Shown here one piece after another: positions 1-7,896 of a stretch of DNA of 64,000 bases; position 1 is the first letter of the stretch, and every line of letters starts with the position of its first letter. This stretch comes from Saxibacter everestensis (GTDB lineage Bacteria > Actinomycetota > Actinomycetes > Actinomycetales > Brevibacteriaceae). The stretch is taken from assembly GCF_025787225.1 (NCBI RefSeq), contig NZ_CP090958.1, positions 3,892,550-3,956,549 on the forward strand. The letters run 5' to 3'. A model generated the notes under the pieces. That model was given only the letters and a program-made list of their open reading frames with translations. It had not been told where the DNA came from and searched no databases. The position numbers were made by a program, and so were the translations under genes.

Positions 1-1
1 G

Positions 2-169
2 ACCGGATGTCCCGCCATCTCGCTGCCCGCCGGTTTCACCGCGCAGGGTTGGCCGGTCGGCATCCAACTCGTCGCCGCTCCCGGGCAGGATCTGAAGCTG
101 CTGCAACTAGCCCGCAGCTTCGAGCAAGCCAACCCGGCCGGGCAGCGACGTCCCCTGCTGGCTGTCTGA
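2..169 (+). CDS. Amidase (amidase-signature family), C-terminal fragment
   Basis: Only the last 55 codons are inside the window; the gene runs in from the left edge and ends with TGA at 167-169. The visible tail reads TGCPAISLPAGF, then GWPVGIQLVAAPGQD and a short helix ending RRPLLAV. This P-A-[IL]-S-[LV]-P-x-G ... G-x-P-[VI]-G-[VIL]-Q-[LIV] pattern is the typical end of amidase-signature hydrolases (GatA/aryl amidase type). The catalytic Ser-Ser-Lys residues lie upstream, out of view. It probably hydrolyses an amide. Its position before a polyamine-type importer makes a role in nitrogen catabolism plausible, but that is inference. Confidence 0.85.
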   Translation, partial: TGCPAISLPAGFTAQGWPVGIQLVAAPGQDLKLLQLARSFEQANPAGQRRPLLAV

Positions 170-224
170 GTCAGGTTTCTTTTTCGAAACTCATTGTGTT
201 CCGGGTCACATCGGTCTAGAGTCC

Positions 225-243
225 ACTTAACAAAGTGTTCAGT
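225..243. promoter_or_regulatory. Inverted repeat upstream of XRE-cupin regulator, putative operator
   Basis: Arms ACTTAACA (225-232) and TGTTCAGT (236-243) match at 7 of 8 positions around a 3-bp centre. The site lies 40 bp before the regulator start. Its size and place suit an autoregulatory operator for a helix-turn-helix dimer. No experimental support; inference from symmetry and position. Confidence 0.4.
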
Positions 244-282
244 ATTACTCAACCGAACGATCAGCCACGATGAACAGGACGT

Positions 283-846
283 ATGAGCGTGGATCTGTTG
301 GATGACACGCTGGGTCAGCGGGTTCGAGCTGCACGACTGCTTCGAGACATGCCGCTCAGGAAGCTCGCCGCCAGCGCCGGCGTCAGTTCGAGCTTTCTCA
401 GTCAGCTCGAGAACGATCTGTCCAGCGCGAGCATCTCCTCACTGAAGAAGATCGCTGAGTCGCTGGGAGTGACGACGGCGGAACTGATCGATGGCAGCAC
501 AAGCCACAGCAGGGGAGTGCTGCGCAGCATTGACCGGCCGCACTACCAGGCAGGCGATGGGGTTAACAAGTACCTGCTGACCCCACCGCCGTTGCGAAAC
601 CTCGAAGTGTATTTCGGCACCATCGATGCCGACGGTTCCACCGGTGACGAGCCGTATACCCACGGTAATTCCCAGGAGTTGTTCGTCTGCCTCAAAGGAT
701 CGGTATTGCTGCACCTCGGCCACGAACAGCACACGCTGTTGACCGGCGACAGCATCGAGTTCCTCAGCTCAAGTCCACACAAGGTCGTCAACGTCGGCAG
801 TGACGTCGCCGAAGTGCTCTGGGTGTGCAGCCCACCAACCGACTAG
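283..846 (+). CDS. XRE-family regulator with C-terminal cupin domain (PuuR-like)
   Basis: A 187-residue two-domain regulator. Residues about 10-65 form an XRE helix-turn-helix (LGQRVRAARLLRDMPLRKLA, then SSSFLSQLENDLSSASISS). Residues about 105-182 form a cupin sensor with the run EPYTHGNSQELFVCLKGSV and a late SPHKVVNVG strand. This HTH-cupin layout is shared by PuuR and other regulators of polyamine and amino-acid catabolism. The next genes form a polyamine-type importer and an amine oxidase, so local control of these is the natural reading. The start ATG is preceded by a weak CAGGAC. A near-palindrome at 225-243 could be its operator. The stop codon opens an unusual 17-bp tandem repeat. 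Confidence 0.85.
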   Translation: MSVDLLDDTLGQRVRAARLLRDMPLRKLAASAGVSSSFLSQLENDLSSASISSLKKIAESLGVTTAELIDGSTSHSRGVLRSIDRPHYQAGDGVNKYLLTPPPLRNLEVYFGTIDADGSTGDEPYTHGNSQELFVCLKGSVLLHLGHEQHTLLTGDSIEFLSSSPHKVVNVGSDVAEVLWVCSPPTD

Positions 847-928
847 TCCCGTTAATAGCCTAGTCCCGTTAGTAATCCAGTCCCGTTAATAACCCAGTCC
901 CGTTAATAACCCAGTCCGGTTCAAAGTC
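844..928. repeat. 17-bp tandem repeat, four copies plus a degenerate fifth
   Basis: Units of 17 bp start at 844, 861, 878 and 895. Units three and four are identical (CAGTCCCGTTAATAACC), and the first two differ at a few bases. A degraded fifth unit starts at 912. The first unit contains the TAG stop of the XRE-cupin gene, and the array ends just before the ribosome-binding site of the lipoprotein gene at 942. Most units carry TTAATA or TTAGTA, so the array is A+T-richer than its surroundings. Confidence 0.9.
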
Positions 929-941
929 CAATGGAGGAAGA

Positions 942-2060
942 ATGTTGAGTCTCAATCTGCCACGGCGGGGACGCTCTGTCCGGTTGGCGCTGTTGGGCGC
1001 CGGGTCAGCAGTGCTGCTGGCCGCCTGCGGAGGCGGCGGTCCCGCCGAAATCGACCTTGGCGAAGGGCCCGCGAAAGCCGGCACGGTCAAGGCCGGAGCC
1101 CTGGACGGCGTCAATCTCACCTTTGTGTCCTATGGAGGCATCTATCAGGACGGGCAGATGGCGGCAGCTGGCACGCCGTTCGCCGAGGAGTCCGGTGCGA
1201 AAATTTTGCAGGACGGGCCTACTGAGTACGCCAAGATCAAGGCGCAGGTCGATTCCAATAACGTCACCTGGGACGTTGTGGACACCGACTCCAACTGGGC
1301 AGCCGGCCAATGCGGGAAGCTGCTCCAGAAGCTTGACTACTCGATCATCGACAAGTCAAAGGTGACCGAGGGGCTGGCAAGTGACTGCTACGTGCCGGCG
1401 ATGCAGTATGCGAGTGTCGTGGTCGCCAACACTGAGAAGTTCGGTGACTCGGTCAAAACCTGGAAAGACTTCTTCGACACCGAGAAGTACCCCGGCAAGC
1501 GGGGCGTTCAGAGCGGAGACATCGGCGGCGGCATCCTGGAAGGCGCCCTGATTGCCGACGGTGTGGCGCCGGACGAGCTCTACCCACTCGATGTTGACCG
1601 GGCGCTGAAGAAACTCGAAACGATCAGGGACAGCATCGTCTACTGGACGACCGGAGCCCAGGCCCAGCAGATGCTGGAGTCGGGTGAGATCGATATGGGC
1701 GTGGTCTGGTCCGGTCGCGCGTACGGTGCGGTAGAAAACGGTGCTCCATACGCGCCGGCCTGGGAAACCGGTGTCGTGGTGATGGATGTGCTCACAGTGC
1801 CGACGAATGCGAAGAACCCTAAGGCGTCGATGGCATTCATCAACTACTACCTCGGCCAGAAACAACAGGAGAAGCTCACTGAGGAAACCTCGTATTCCCC
1901 GATCCACGTCGATGCGAAGCCCCAGGTCAACGCGGAAGGCCAGAAGTTCCTGCTGACCAATCCCGAGGTCGCAGACAAGGTCCTGACCTCGGACTTCACC
2001 TGGTGGGGCGAGAACTACGCTGAGACGCTCGAGAAGTTCACCGCCTGGGTATCCGGATGA
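942..2060 (+). CDS. Polyamine-type ABC transporter substrate-binding lipoprotein (PotD-like)
   Basis: A 372-residue extracytoplasmic binding protein. The signal peptide has Arg residues, a hydrophobic core and the lipobox LLAAC (Cys about 29), so the mature protein is a lipoprotein. The mature part has the PotD/PotF pattern: an early NLTFVSYGG segment, WDVVDTDS, a VVVANTEKFG strand, and ESGEIDMGVVWSGRAYGAVENG near the binding cleft. It is the first gene of a four-gene importer set (binding protein, two permeases, ATPase) with overlapping starts and stops. A GGAGGAAGA Shine-Dalgarno precedes the ATG. The substrate is probably putrescine, spermidine or a related amine, given the FAD amine oxidase directly after the transporter. 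The exact ligand cannot be read from sequence. Confidence 0.88.
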   Translation: MLSLNLPRRGRSVRLALLGAGSAVLLAACGGGGPAEIDLGEGPAKAGTVKAGALDGVNLTFVSYGGIYQDGQMAAAGTPFAEESGAKILQDGPTEYAKIKAQVDSNNVTWDVVDTDSNWAAGQCGKLLQKLDYSIIDKSKVTEGLASDCYVPAMQYASVVVANTEKFGDSVKTWKDFFDTEKYPGKRGVQSGDIGGGILEGALIADGVAPDELYPLDVDRALKKLETIRDSIVYWTTGAQAQQMLESGEIDMGVVWSGRAYGAVENGAPYAPAWETGVVVMDVLTVPTNAKNPKASMAFINYYLGQKQQEKLTEETSYSPIHVDAKPQVNAEGQKFLLTNPEVADKVLTSDFTWWGENYAETLEKFTAWVSG

Positions 2061-2971
2061 GTCAGGCCCCACCGGTGGGGGCTCCTGAAGCTCAGGCGCC
2101 GCCGGCCAAGGTGCGGCCGGGCAGCAAGCCCGGCCGCACCGGCACCAACCCACTGCTTCTGCTCCTGCCGGCGCTCGCCCTGATCCTCGGGATTTTCGCC
2201 TATCCCTTGGCCGAGTCGATGTGGCGCAGTGTTTCAGATCCGCAGCTTGGAACCCAGAACTATGAATGGTTCTTCGGCTCGAGTGGAAACCTGGCCATTC
2301 TCGGACGAACGCTGTGGATCGCGCTGCTCTCAATGCTGATCTGTCTCGCCCTGGCGTACCCGTATGCCTACCTGATGGTCATCGCAGGACCCAAGGCTCG
2401 GGCGGCGCTTATCGTGATCGTGTTGATTCCGTTCTGGACCTCGCTGATGATTCGCAGCTTCGCCTGGATCGTGCTGCTGCAGGACAGCGGCTTGGTCAAT
2501 TCGTTCCTCGGGATTATCGGCCTCGGGCCCTACAACCTGATCCGAAACACAACCGGGGTATTGATCGGGATGGTCCAGGTTCTGCTGCCGTTCATGGTTC
2601 TGCCGCTGTATTCCGTGATGAGCGGGGTCGATATGCGCCTGGTTCAGGCCGCGCAAAGTCTCGGGGCGCGGCCCGCGGTTGCCTTCTTGCGGGTGTTCGT
2701 TCCGCTATCGATGCCGGGTGTGGTTTCCGGGTGCCTCCTGGTCTTTATCCAGGCGCTCGGCTTCTACATCACCCCAGCGCTACTGGGCTCCCCCTCGGAA
2801 ATGCTGATTTCGCAGTACATCTATATGCAGGTGAACCAGCAGCTGCAGTGGGGCAGAGGAGGCACGCTTGGCGTCGTACTGCTGGTTGCAACCCTGATCC
2901 TGCTCGGCGTACTCGGCCTGATGATGCGCCGCAGCCGAAGGCTGCTGGGAGACCGGGGGAAACTGTTGTGA
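2057..2971 (+). CDS. ABC transporter permease (PotB-like)
   Basis: A 304-residue inner-membrane permease with six predicted hydrophobic helices after a charged, Pro-rich N-terminus. Two features mark the family: the RSFAWIVLLQDSGLVN segment and the ATPase-contact loop AAQSLGARPAVAFLRVFVPLSMPG (an EAA-type motif). These match the PotB/spermidine-preferential permease family. ATG overlaps the TGA of the binding-protein gene by 4 bp (ATGA), so translation is coupled. It should form a heterodimer with the next permease. Confidence 0.88.
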   Translation: MSQAPPVGAPEAQAPPAKVRPGSKPGRTGTNPLLLLLPALALILGIFAYPLAESMWRSVSDPQLGTQNYEWFFGSSGNLAILGRTLWIALLSMLICLALAYPYAYLMVIAGPKARAALIVIVLIPFWTSLMIRSFAWIVLLQDSGLVNSFLGIIGLGPYNLIRNTTGVLIGMVQVLLPFMVLPLYSVMSGVDMRLVQAAQSLGARPAVAFLRVFVPLSMPGVVSGCLLVFIQALGFYITPALLGSPSEMLISQYIYMQVNQQLQWGRGGTLGVVLLVATLILLGVLGLMMRRSRRLLGDRGKLL

Positions 2972-3765
2972 AGCACAAAACAGCTACCCAGGCAACGCTG
3001 TGGACCTACTCGGTTCTGGTCGCCATCTGGCTGATCGCGCCAACCCTGATCGTCATTCCGTTGAGCTTCACCGACAAAGCGTCCCTGGTCTTCCCGCCGA
3101 CCGGCTGGTCAACCAGGTGGTACGAAAAGTTCTTCACCGACCCCACCTGGATGACCGCCCTGGGCAATTCATTCACCGTCGCAGTCATCGTCGTCATCAT
3201 CTCGACACTGATCGGAACCGCGGCGGCCCTCGGCCTGCACCGCTGGACCCGGCGGAACGCAGCCGCCGTGGTCCAGGCCGGATTGCTGGCACCCGTCGTC
3301 GTCCCGGCGATCATTCTTGCGATCGGCATCTATTCCATCTTCCTGAAGTTCCAGCTGCTCGGCACCGTCCTGGGTTTCGTCCTGGCGCATAGCGTCCTGG
3401 CAATGCCGTTCGTGGTGATTTCCGTGACGGCGGCCCTGGCCAACTTCGACGAACGGCTTGAGACGGCGGCGGCGAGCCTTGGCGCCGGCAAGTGGCCGAC
3501 GTTCTTCAAAGTGACTCTGCCGCTGATCATCCCTGGTGTGGTGTCCGGTGCGCTATTCGCCTTCGTTACCTCGTTCGACGAAGTGGTGCTGTCGATCTTC
3601 ATCAAGAGCCCGTACCTCGAAACTCTGCCGGTGAAGATGTACGGCAGCGTCACCCGGGACACCGATCCGACCATTGCCGCCGCCGCGACGATGATCATGC
3701 TGATCACAACCGTGATCATCGTCATTGGCCTGCTATCCATGAACAGGAAAAAACGTGTCCGTTAA
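2968..3765 (+). CDS. ABC transporter permease (PotC-like)
   Basis: A 265-residue permease. The start is taken as GTG 2968, which overlaps the TGA of the first permease (GTGA). The frame is open much further upstream, but that part lies inside the previous gene and gives a non-membrane, Arg-rich sequence. Six hydrophobic helices are visible. The EAA-type loop reads ETAAASLGAGKWPTFFKVTL followed by PLIIPG. SFDEVVLSIF near the end is typical of PotC. It partners the preceding permease in the importer. Confidence 0.88.
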   Translation: MKHKTATQATLWTYSVLVAIWLIAPTLIVIPLSFTDKASLVFPPTGWSTRWYEKFFTDPTWMTALGNSFTVAVIVVIISTLIGTAAALGLHRWTRRNAAAVVQAGLLAPVVVPAIILAIGIYSIFLKFQLLGTVLGFVLAHSVLAMPFVVISVTAALANFDERLETAAASLGAGKWPTFFKVTLPLIIPGVVSGALFAFVTSFDEVVLSIFIKSPYLETLPVKMYGSVTRDTDPTIAAAATMIMLITTVIIVIGLLSMNRKKRVR

Positions 3766-4867
3766 CCTTGCCGGAGCCGGTACCCGGATCGACATCCAGA
3801 ACGTCACCAAGCGGTATCCCACGTCCATCGCCGTCGACGATATAACGCTGCGCATCGAACCGGGTGAGTTCATCACCTTGTTAGGCCCGTCCGGCAGCGG
3901 AAAGACCACGACGCTTAACCTGATCGCCGGGTTCACCGACCTTTCCGCAGGCAGCGTCGAAATCGACGGCGTGCGAGTTGATGACGTTCCGGCGCACAAG
4001 CGCGGACTCGGCGTGGTGTTTCAGCACTATGCGCTGTTCCCGCACATGTCGGTGGCGCAGAACCTCGCCTTTCCGCTGCAACAACGGAAGATCCCGAAGA
4101 GCACTCAGGCCGACCTGGTCAGGGCCGCGCTGGAGACGGTCGGGCTCAAGGGCTATGACGACAGATTCCCGCGGGAGCTTTCCGGTGGGCAGCAGCAGCG
4201 GGTCGCCTTTGCCCGCGCGATGGTGTTCAGTCCGCGGGCGCTCCTGATGGATGAACCGTTGGGCGCGCTGGACAAGAACCTGCGTGAACGACTTCAGCTG
4301 GAGATCAAACGGATCCATCAGGAGGTGGGCCGGACATTTGTTTTCGTCACGCACGACCAGGAAGAGGCCCTGATCCTTTCCGACCGGATCGCGATCTTCA
4401 ACGAAGGCAGAATCGAGCAGGTCGGTGCCAGCGCCGAACTGTACGAAACGCCGACATCGTTGTTCGTCGCCGAGTTCATGGGCGAGTCCACGGTGCTCCG
4501 TGCCGACGTGAACGCGAACGGCCACGGCTGGTCGATGGACTTTGCCGGCACGACGATCGGCGGTACCCGCCCATCCCAGATACAGGGTCCCGGTGCGTTC
4601 GTGTTGCGGCCGGAGCAGCTCCGGGTGGCTGCCAATCAGCAGGAGGTGCCCTTCGGAGCGGACTCCGTGCCGGTGACCGTGGTGCAGAACATTTACCTCG
4701 GCTCAGGGCACAAGTACGAATTGCGATTGGCAGACGGCAGTACCGGAATCGTCCGCAGCCCGCGCGAAATGAGTGTCGACGTCAGACCAGGCGATGACGC
4801 TTTCGTGTACTGGGCGGGCGGCGACGGTGTCCTGCTGGAAGATACTCGAACACCGGCAATGGCATGA
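3755..4867 (+). CDS. Polyamine-type ABC transporter ATP-binding protein (PotA-like)
   Basis: A 370-residue importer ATPase. Walker A GPSGSGKT is at residues 44-51, the Q-loop FQHYALFPH at about 89-97, the signature LSGGQQQR at about 142-149, Walker B LLMDEPLGALD at about 163-173, and the switch His is in FVTHDQEEAL. A C-terminal TOBE-like domain of about 110 residues follows, as in PotA/MalK ATPases. GTG 3755 lies 11 bp before the end of the permease gene, preceded by AGGAAAA. Its energy drives the two permeases before it. The amine oxidase follows after 19 bp, so all five genes are probably one transcript. Confidence 0.9.
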   Translation: MSVNLAGAGTRIDIQNVTKRYPTSIAVDDITLRIEPGEFITLLGPSGSGKTTTLNLIAGFTDLSAGSVEIDGVRVDDVPAHKRGLGVVFQHYALFPHMSVAQNLAFPLQQRKIPKSTQADLVRAALETVGLKGYDDRFPRELSGGQQQRVAFARAMVFSPRALLMDEPLGALDKNLRERLQLEIKRIHQEVGRTFVFVTHDQEEALILSDRIAIFNEGRIEQVGASAELYETPTSLFVAEFMGESTVLRADVNANGHGWSMDFAGTTIGGTRPSQIQGPGAFVLRPEQLRVAANQQEVPFGADSVPVTVVQNIYLGSGHKYELRLADGSTGIVRSPREMSVDVRPGDDAFVYWAGGDGVLLEDTRTPAMA

Positions 4868-4886
4868 GCAAAGGAAGCGAAGCAAA

Positions 4887-6260
4887 GTGACAACCAATGG
4901 AAATGTCTCCTTCTGGTATGCCGCCTCAGGTATCCCTACCGAACGGCCAGCACTGGACGGCGATCGAACGGCCGATGTCGTCGTTGTCGGGGCCGGCTAT
5001 ACCGGTCTCTGGACCGCGTACTACCTCAAGCAGGCAAGGCCGGACCTGGACATCGTCGTCCTGGAGAGCCGGTTTGCCGGATTTGGCGCATCGGGCCGGA
5101 ACGGCGGATGGCTGACGAACAGCGTGACCGGCGGCCGCGAACAGTATCTCCGCTCGCACGACCGCGCCGTCGTCGGCCGGTTCCAGACCCTATTGAATGA
5201 AACCGTCGACGAGGTTGCCGGGGTTGCGGCGGCGGAACGTATCGATGCGGACATCGTCAAGGGCGGTGAGCTCACCGTCGCCCGCAACCCGGCTCAACTC
5301 GCCCGGCTCAGGCAGCTTGCGGATGCCGAGGCCGCATGGCCCGAAGCCGCGGCGACGTTGCTATCGGCCGACGAGGCAAACGCCCGGATCGATGTCGCAG
5401 GCTGCCTTGGCGCCATCCACCACCCGCATAGCGCCCGGTTGCACCCGGCGAAGCTGGTGCGGGGCCTGGCCGAGGCCGTCGAGCGGCTCGGTGTCACGAT
5501 CTATGAGAGCACCACGGTCACCGAAATCGCACCGCGGCTGGCCAGGACGGATCGAGGAAACGTGTCGGCGCAGTTCATCCTGCGCGCCACGGAAGGCTTC
5601 ACGGCAAATCTCAAGGGCGAACACCGGACCTGGTTGCCGATGAACTCGTCGATGATCGCCACCGAGCCGCTGCCGGACGACGTCTGGGACCAGATCGGCT
5701 GGAAGCACATGGACACCCTGGGCGATATGGCGCACGCCTACATGTACGCGCAGCGCACCGAAGACAACCGGATCGCATTGGGAGGACGTGGTGTGCCGTA
5801 CCGATTCGGCTCAAAGACAGACACCGACGGCACAACGCAGCCCGGAACGATTACGATGCTCACCGAGATTCTGCACAGCATGTTCCCGGCGACCCGGGGA
5901 GCAGCGATCGATCATGCCTGGGCCGGAGTGCTCGGAGTGCCCCGTGACTGGAAGGCCACCGTGGGACTCGACCGTAAAACCGGGATCGGCTGGGCCGGCG
6001 GCTATGTCGGCACCGGCGTGACGGCGACAAACCTCGCGGGCCGGACGCTTCGCGATCTGGTGCTGGGCGACAAGAGCGAGCTGGTGACGATGCCGTGGGT
6101 GAATCGCAAGGTTCGCCGCTGGGAGGTCGAGCCAATTCGATGGCTGGGCGTGCAGACCATGTACACCGCCTACTACGCGGCCGACCGGGCCGAGAACAAT
6201 AACCGGGCGACAACATCCCCGATTGCGAAGGTGGCGGACAAGGTCTCGGGACGCGGCTAG
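4887..6260 (+). CDS. FAD-dependent amine oxidoreductase (DAO / PuuB-like)
   Basis: About 457 residues, flavoprotein of the D-amino-acid/gamma-glutamylputrescine oxidase (DAO) family. The dinucleotide-binding motif VVVVGAGYTGLWTAYYL comes near residue 25, followed by FGASGRNGGWLTN, the FAD-contact stretch typical of PuuB-type oxidases. A late WAGGYVGTGVTATNLAGR segment closes the FAD site. GTG 4887 is chosen because GGAAG lies about 9 bp upstream and the family fold starts soon after; an upstream in-frame ATG at 4773 would overlap the ATPase gene. It would oxidatively deaminate an amine brought in by the upstream importer, giving an aldehyde and ammonia. No glutamylputrescine synthetase is visible, so direct oxidation of a free or acylated amine is possible. 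Confidence 0.85.
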   Translation: MTTNGNVSFWYAASGIPTERPALDGDRTADVVVVGAGYTGLWTAYYLKQARPDLDIVVLESRFAGFGASGRNGGWLTNSVTGGREQYLRSHDRAVVGRFQTLLNETVDEVAGVAAAERIDADIVKGGELTVARNPAQLARLRQLADAEAAWPEAAATLLSADEANARIDVAGCLGAIHHPHSARLHPAKLVRGLAEAVERLGVTIYESTTVTEIAPRLARTDRGNVSAQFILRATEGFTANLKGEHRTWLPMNSSMIATEPLPDDVWDQIGWKHMDTLGDMAHAYMYAQRTEDNRIALGGRGVPYRFGSKTDTDGTTQPGTITMLTEILHSMFPATRGAAIDHAWAGVLGVPRDWKATVGLDRKTGIGWAGGYVGTGVTATNLAGRTLRDLVLGDKSELVTMPWVNRKVRRWEVEPIRWLGVQTMYTAYYAADRAENNNRATTSPIAKVADKVSGRG

Positions 6261-6275
6261 CCAAGGGCTTTGGGG

Positions 6276-6362
6276 TGAGTCGTGGGTAAGGCAGGTGAGT
6301 CGTGGGTTTGCAACTGAGTCGTGGGTTGTTTCCGACGATTCAGCGCTAAACCCACGACTCAG
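6276..6362. repeat. Three direct and one inverted copy of a 12-bp unit (TGAGTCGTGGGT)
   Basis: Direct copies are at 6276-6287, 6296-6307 and 6315-6326. An inverted copy is at 6350-6361. The last direct copy and the inverted copy pair into a 14-bp perfect stem (6314-6327 with 6349-6362) with a loop of about 21 nt. The block fills the gap between two convergent genes. Confidence 0.85.
6314..6362. terminator. Hairpin between convergent genes, probable bidirectional terminator
   Basis: A perfect 14-bp stem built from two copies of the local 12-bp repeat lies between the amine oxidase stop (6260) and the M20 stop (6377). There is no clear T-run. A transcription-end role is inferred from position. 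Confidence 0.5.
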
Positions 6363-6376
6363 GCGATTCCCCGGGG

Positions 6377-7666
6377 CTACAAGTAGGTCAGCGCGGCGGA
6401 GGTGAGTAGTTTCGTCGCCAGCCGGACCGTGGGCTCCGGCGTCGACGGCGCATACCGGTCGGTGTGATTGACCGGAACGTTGGCCATCTTGGCGAAGAAG
6501 TCGTCGCCGTCCGCAGCGTCGAACAGCTCCGGGTCGGTGATGCCGAAGAACCAGTAGGCGTATGGGATCGGATCGCCGTCGTAGCGGTTCTCGCCGGGGA
6601 TGCCGAATTCGGAGAAGTCCTCGCTGCCCATCAGAACAGGTCCTTCGACCACCGCGTCGCCGAAAAGTTCTTCATGCGTTGTCCGGACCCGGTCAACGAC
6701 GGCGCCATCGTTCACGGTCACCGGGAAGTTGGAGAACACGGTGATTTCCGGCGGGGCGACCAGGCCGGCCGCCTCGCTTTCCGCTTTTGCGATGCGCTCG
6801 ATGCCGGCCAGAATCTGCTGTTTACGCTGATCGGAACGCACTCGCAGGTTCATCGTGATGGTGGCGTCGTTCGGGATGATGTTTGCCTTCGAGCCGGCAT
6901 GGAACATCGTGATGGATAGCAACGCGGCATCCGATGGCGGCACCTCACGCGAAATGATCGTCTGCAACCGAGTGACCAGGTAGGCGCCCGCAACCACGGG
7001 GTCGACGCAGGATTCCGGCTGCGAGGCGTGCCCGCCCTTGCCGAACAGCTTGATGGTGACGTTCGCTGCAGCGGACATCATGATCCCGCTGCGGTGCAGG
7101 ATCGTCCCTTCACGGGCAGGTCCGGTGTGCTGGCCGAGGCAGATATCCGGCCGGGGGAATCTCGTCATCAGACCGTCGTTAAGCATGGCGACGGCGCCCT
7201 CGCCGGTCTCCTCGGCGGGCTGGGCGCAAATCACCACGGTGCCCGACCAGTTGTCCCGGTGGGCGGCCAGCGCCTCGGCCGTGCCGAGTAGCGCCGTGGT
7301 GTGCACATCGTGCCCGCAGGCGTGCATCGCGTACGTCGTCTCACCCTCGGGGGTGGTGCCCTGGAAGGTGCTGGCATAGGGCAGATCGGTCTGTTCCCGC
7401 ACCGGTAGGCCATCCATATCTCCACGCAACAGGATGGTGGCACCCTCGCCATTCCTGAGCACACCGACCACGCCGGTCTGCCCGATTGCCTCAGTCACCT
7501 CGTACCCGGCCTTTGCCAGCCGTTCGGCGACGATGCCCGCCGTCCGGACCTCTTGCATGGATAGTTCGGGATGCGCGTGCAGGTCCTTGTACAACTCGAC
7601 GAGATTGGCGATGTGCTCTTCGCTGAGCATGGCGGCAGTGCGTTCGGCGACTGAGTTCTGCGACAT
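6377..7666 (-). CDS. M20 amidohydrolase (hippurate hydrolase / AbgB-like)
   Basis: About 429 residues, zinc-dependent M20 family. Metal-site motifs are MHACGHDVHT, QPAEETGEGA (general base Glu), GQHTGPAREG, and the late GSEDFSEFG. The middle lid/dimerisation domain holds KGGHASQPESCVDPVVAGA. The start is ATG 7666 (MSQNSVAERT) because AAGGAG lies 7 bp upstream; the frame is open further but without a good start. It should cleave an N-acyl or carbamoyl bond of an amino acid or amine. Its place opposite the amine oxidase operon suggests it frees an amine or amino acid for the same pathway, but the substrate is not known. Confidence 0.85.
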   Translation of the reverse strand: MSQNSVAERTAAMLSEEHIANLVELYKDLHAHPELSMQEVRTAGIVAERLAKAGYEVTEAIGQTGVVGVLRNGEGATILLRGDMDGLPVREQTDLPYASTFQGTTPEGETTYAMHACGHDVHTTALLGTAEALAAHRDNWSGTVVICAQPAEETGEGAVAMLNDGLMTRFPRPDICLGQHTGPAREGTILHRSGIMMSAAANVTIKLFGKGGHASQPESCVDPVVAGAYLVTRLQTIISREVPPSDAALLSITMFHAGSKANIIPNDATITMNLRVRSDQRKQQILAGIERIAKAESEAAGLVAPPEITVFSNFPVTVNDGAVVDRVRTTHEELFGDAVVEGPVLMGSEDFSEFGIPGENRYDGDPIPYAYWFFGITDPELFDAADGDDFFAKMANVPVNHTDRYAPSTPEPTVRLATKLLTSAALTYL

Positions 7667-7722
7667 GTATCTACTCCTTAAGGGTGGATGGTGGCAGCTT
7701 AGCGCAGCCGAAAAGCGCGAAA

Positions 7723-7770
7723 CCAGGGTCTTCGACGCGTTGTGTGAACACACGTGTCTGAAGACCCTGG
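7723..7770 (-). terminator. Long hairpin downstream of aminotransferase gene
   Basis: Outer arms CCAGGGTCTTC (7723-7733) and GAAGACCCTGG (7760-7770) are perfect over 11 bp. An inner region with TGTGT/ACACA pairing extends the stem. It lies between the aminotransferase stop and the M20 start, both on the minus strand, so it could end the aminotransferase transcript or act in the M20 leader. The rest of 7667-7896 is G+C-rich with no gene that I can support. Confidence 0.5.
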
Positions 7771-7896
7771 CTTCGCGGGCTGTGCTGAGAAGGGCTGAGC
7801 CGGTGTCGGCTGTGGCCGAGCGGGCTGTGCCGAGGCGGACTGCGCCTGAGTGGGTGGTAGCCCACCTCACGGCAGCCCGGGATCTCGGCGTAATGC

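Noticed and set aside
1356-2333. Long open frame (325 codons) antisense to the lipoprotein gene
   Set aside because: High-GC antisense shadow; no start signal and no known domain.
2266-3765. 499-codon reading of the second permease
   Set aside because: The first 234 codons lie inside the first permease gene in another frame; the coupled GTG at 2968 gives the normal permease length.
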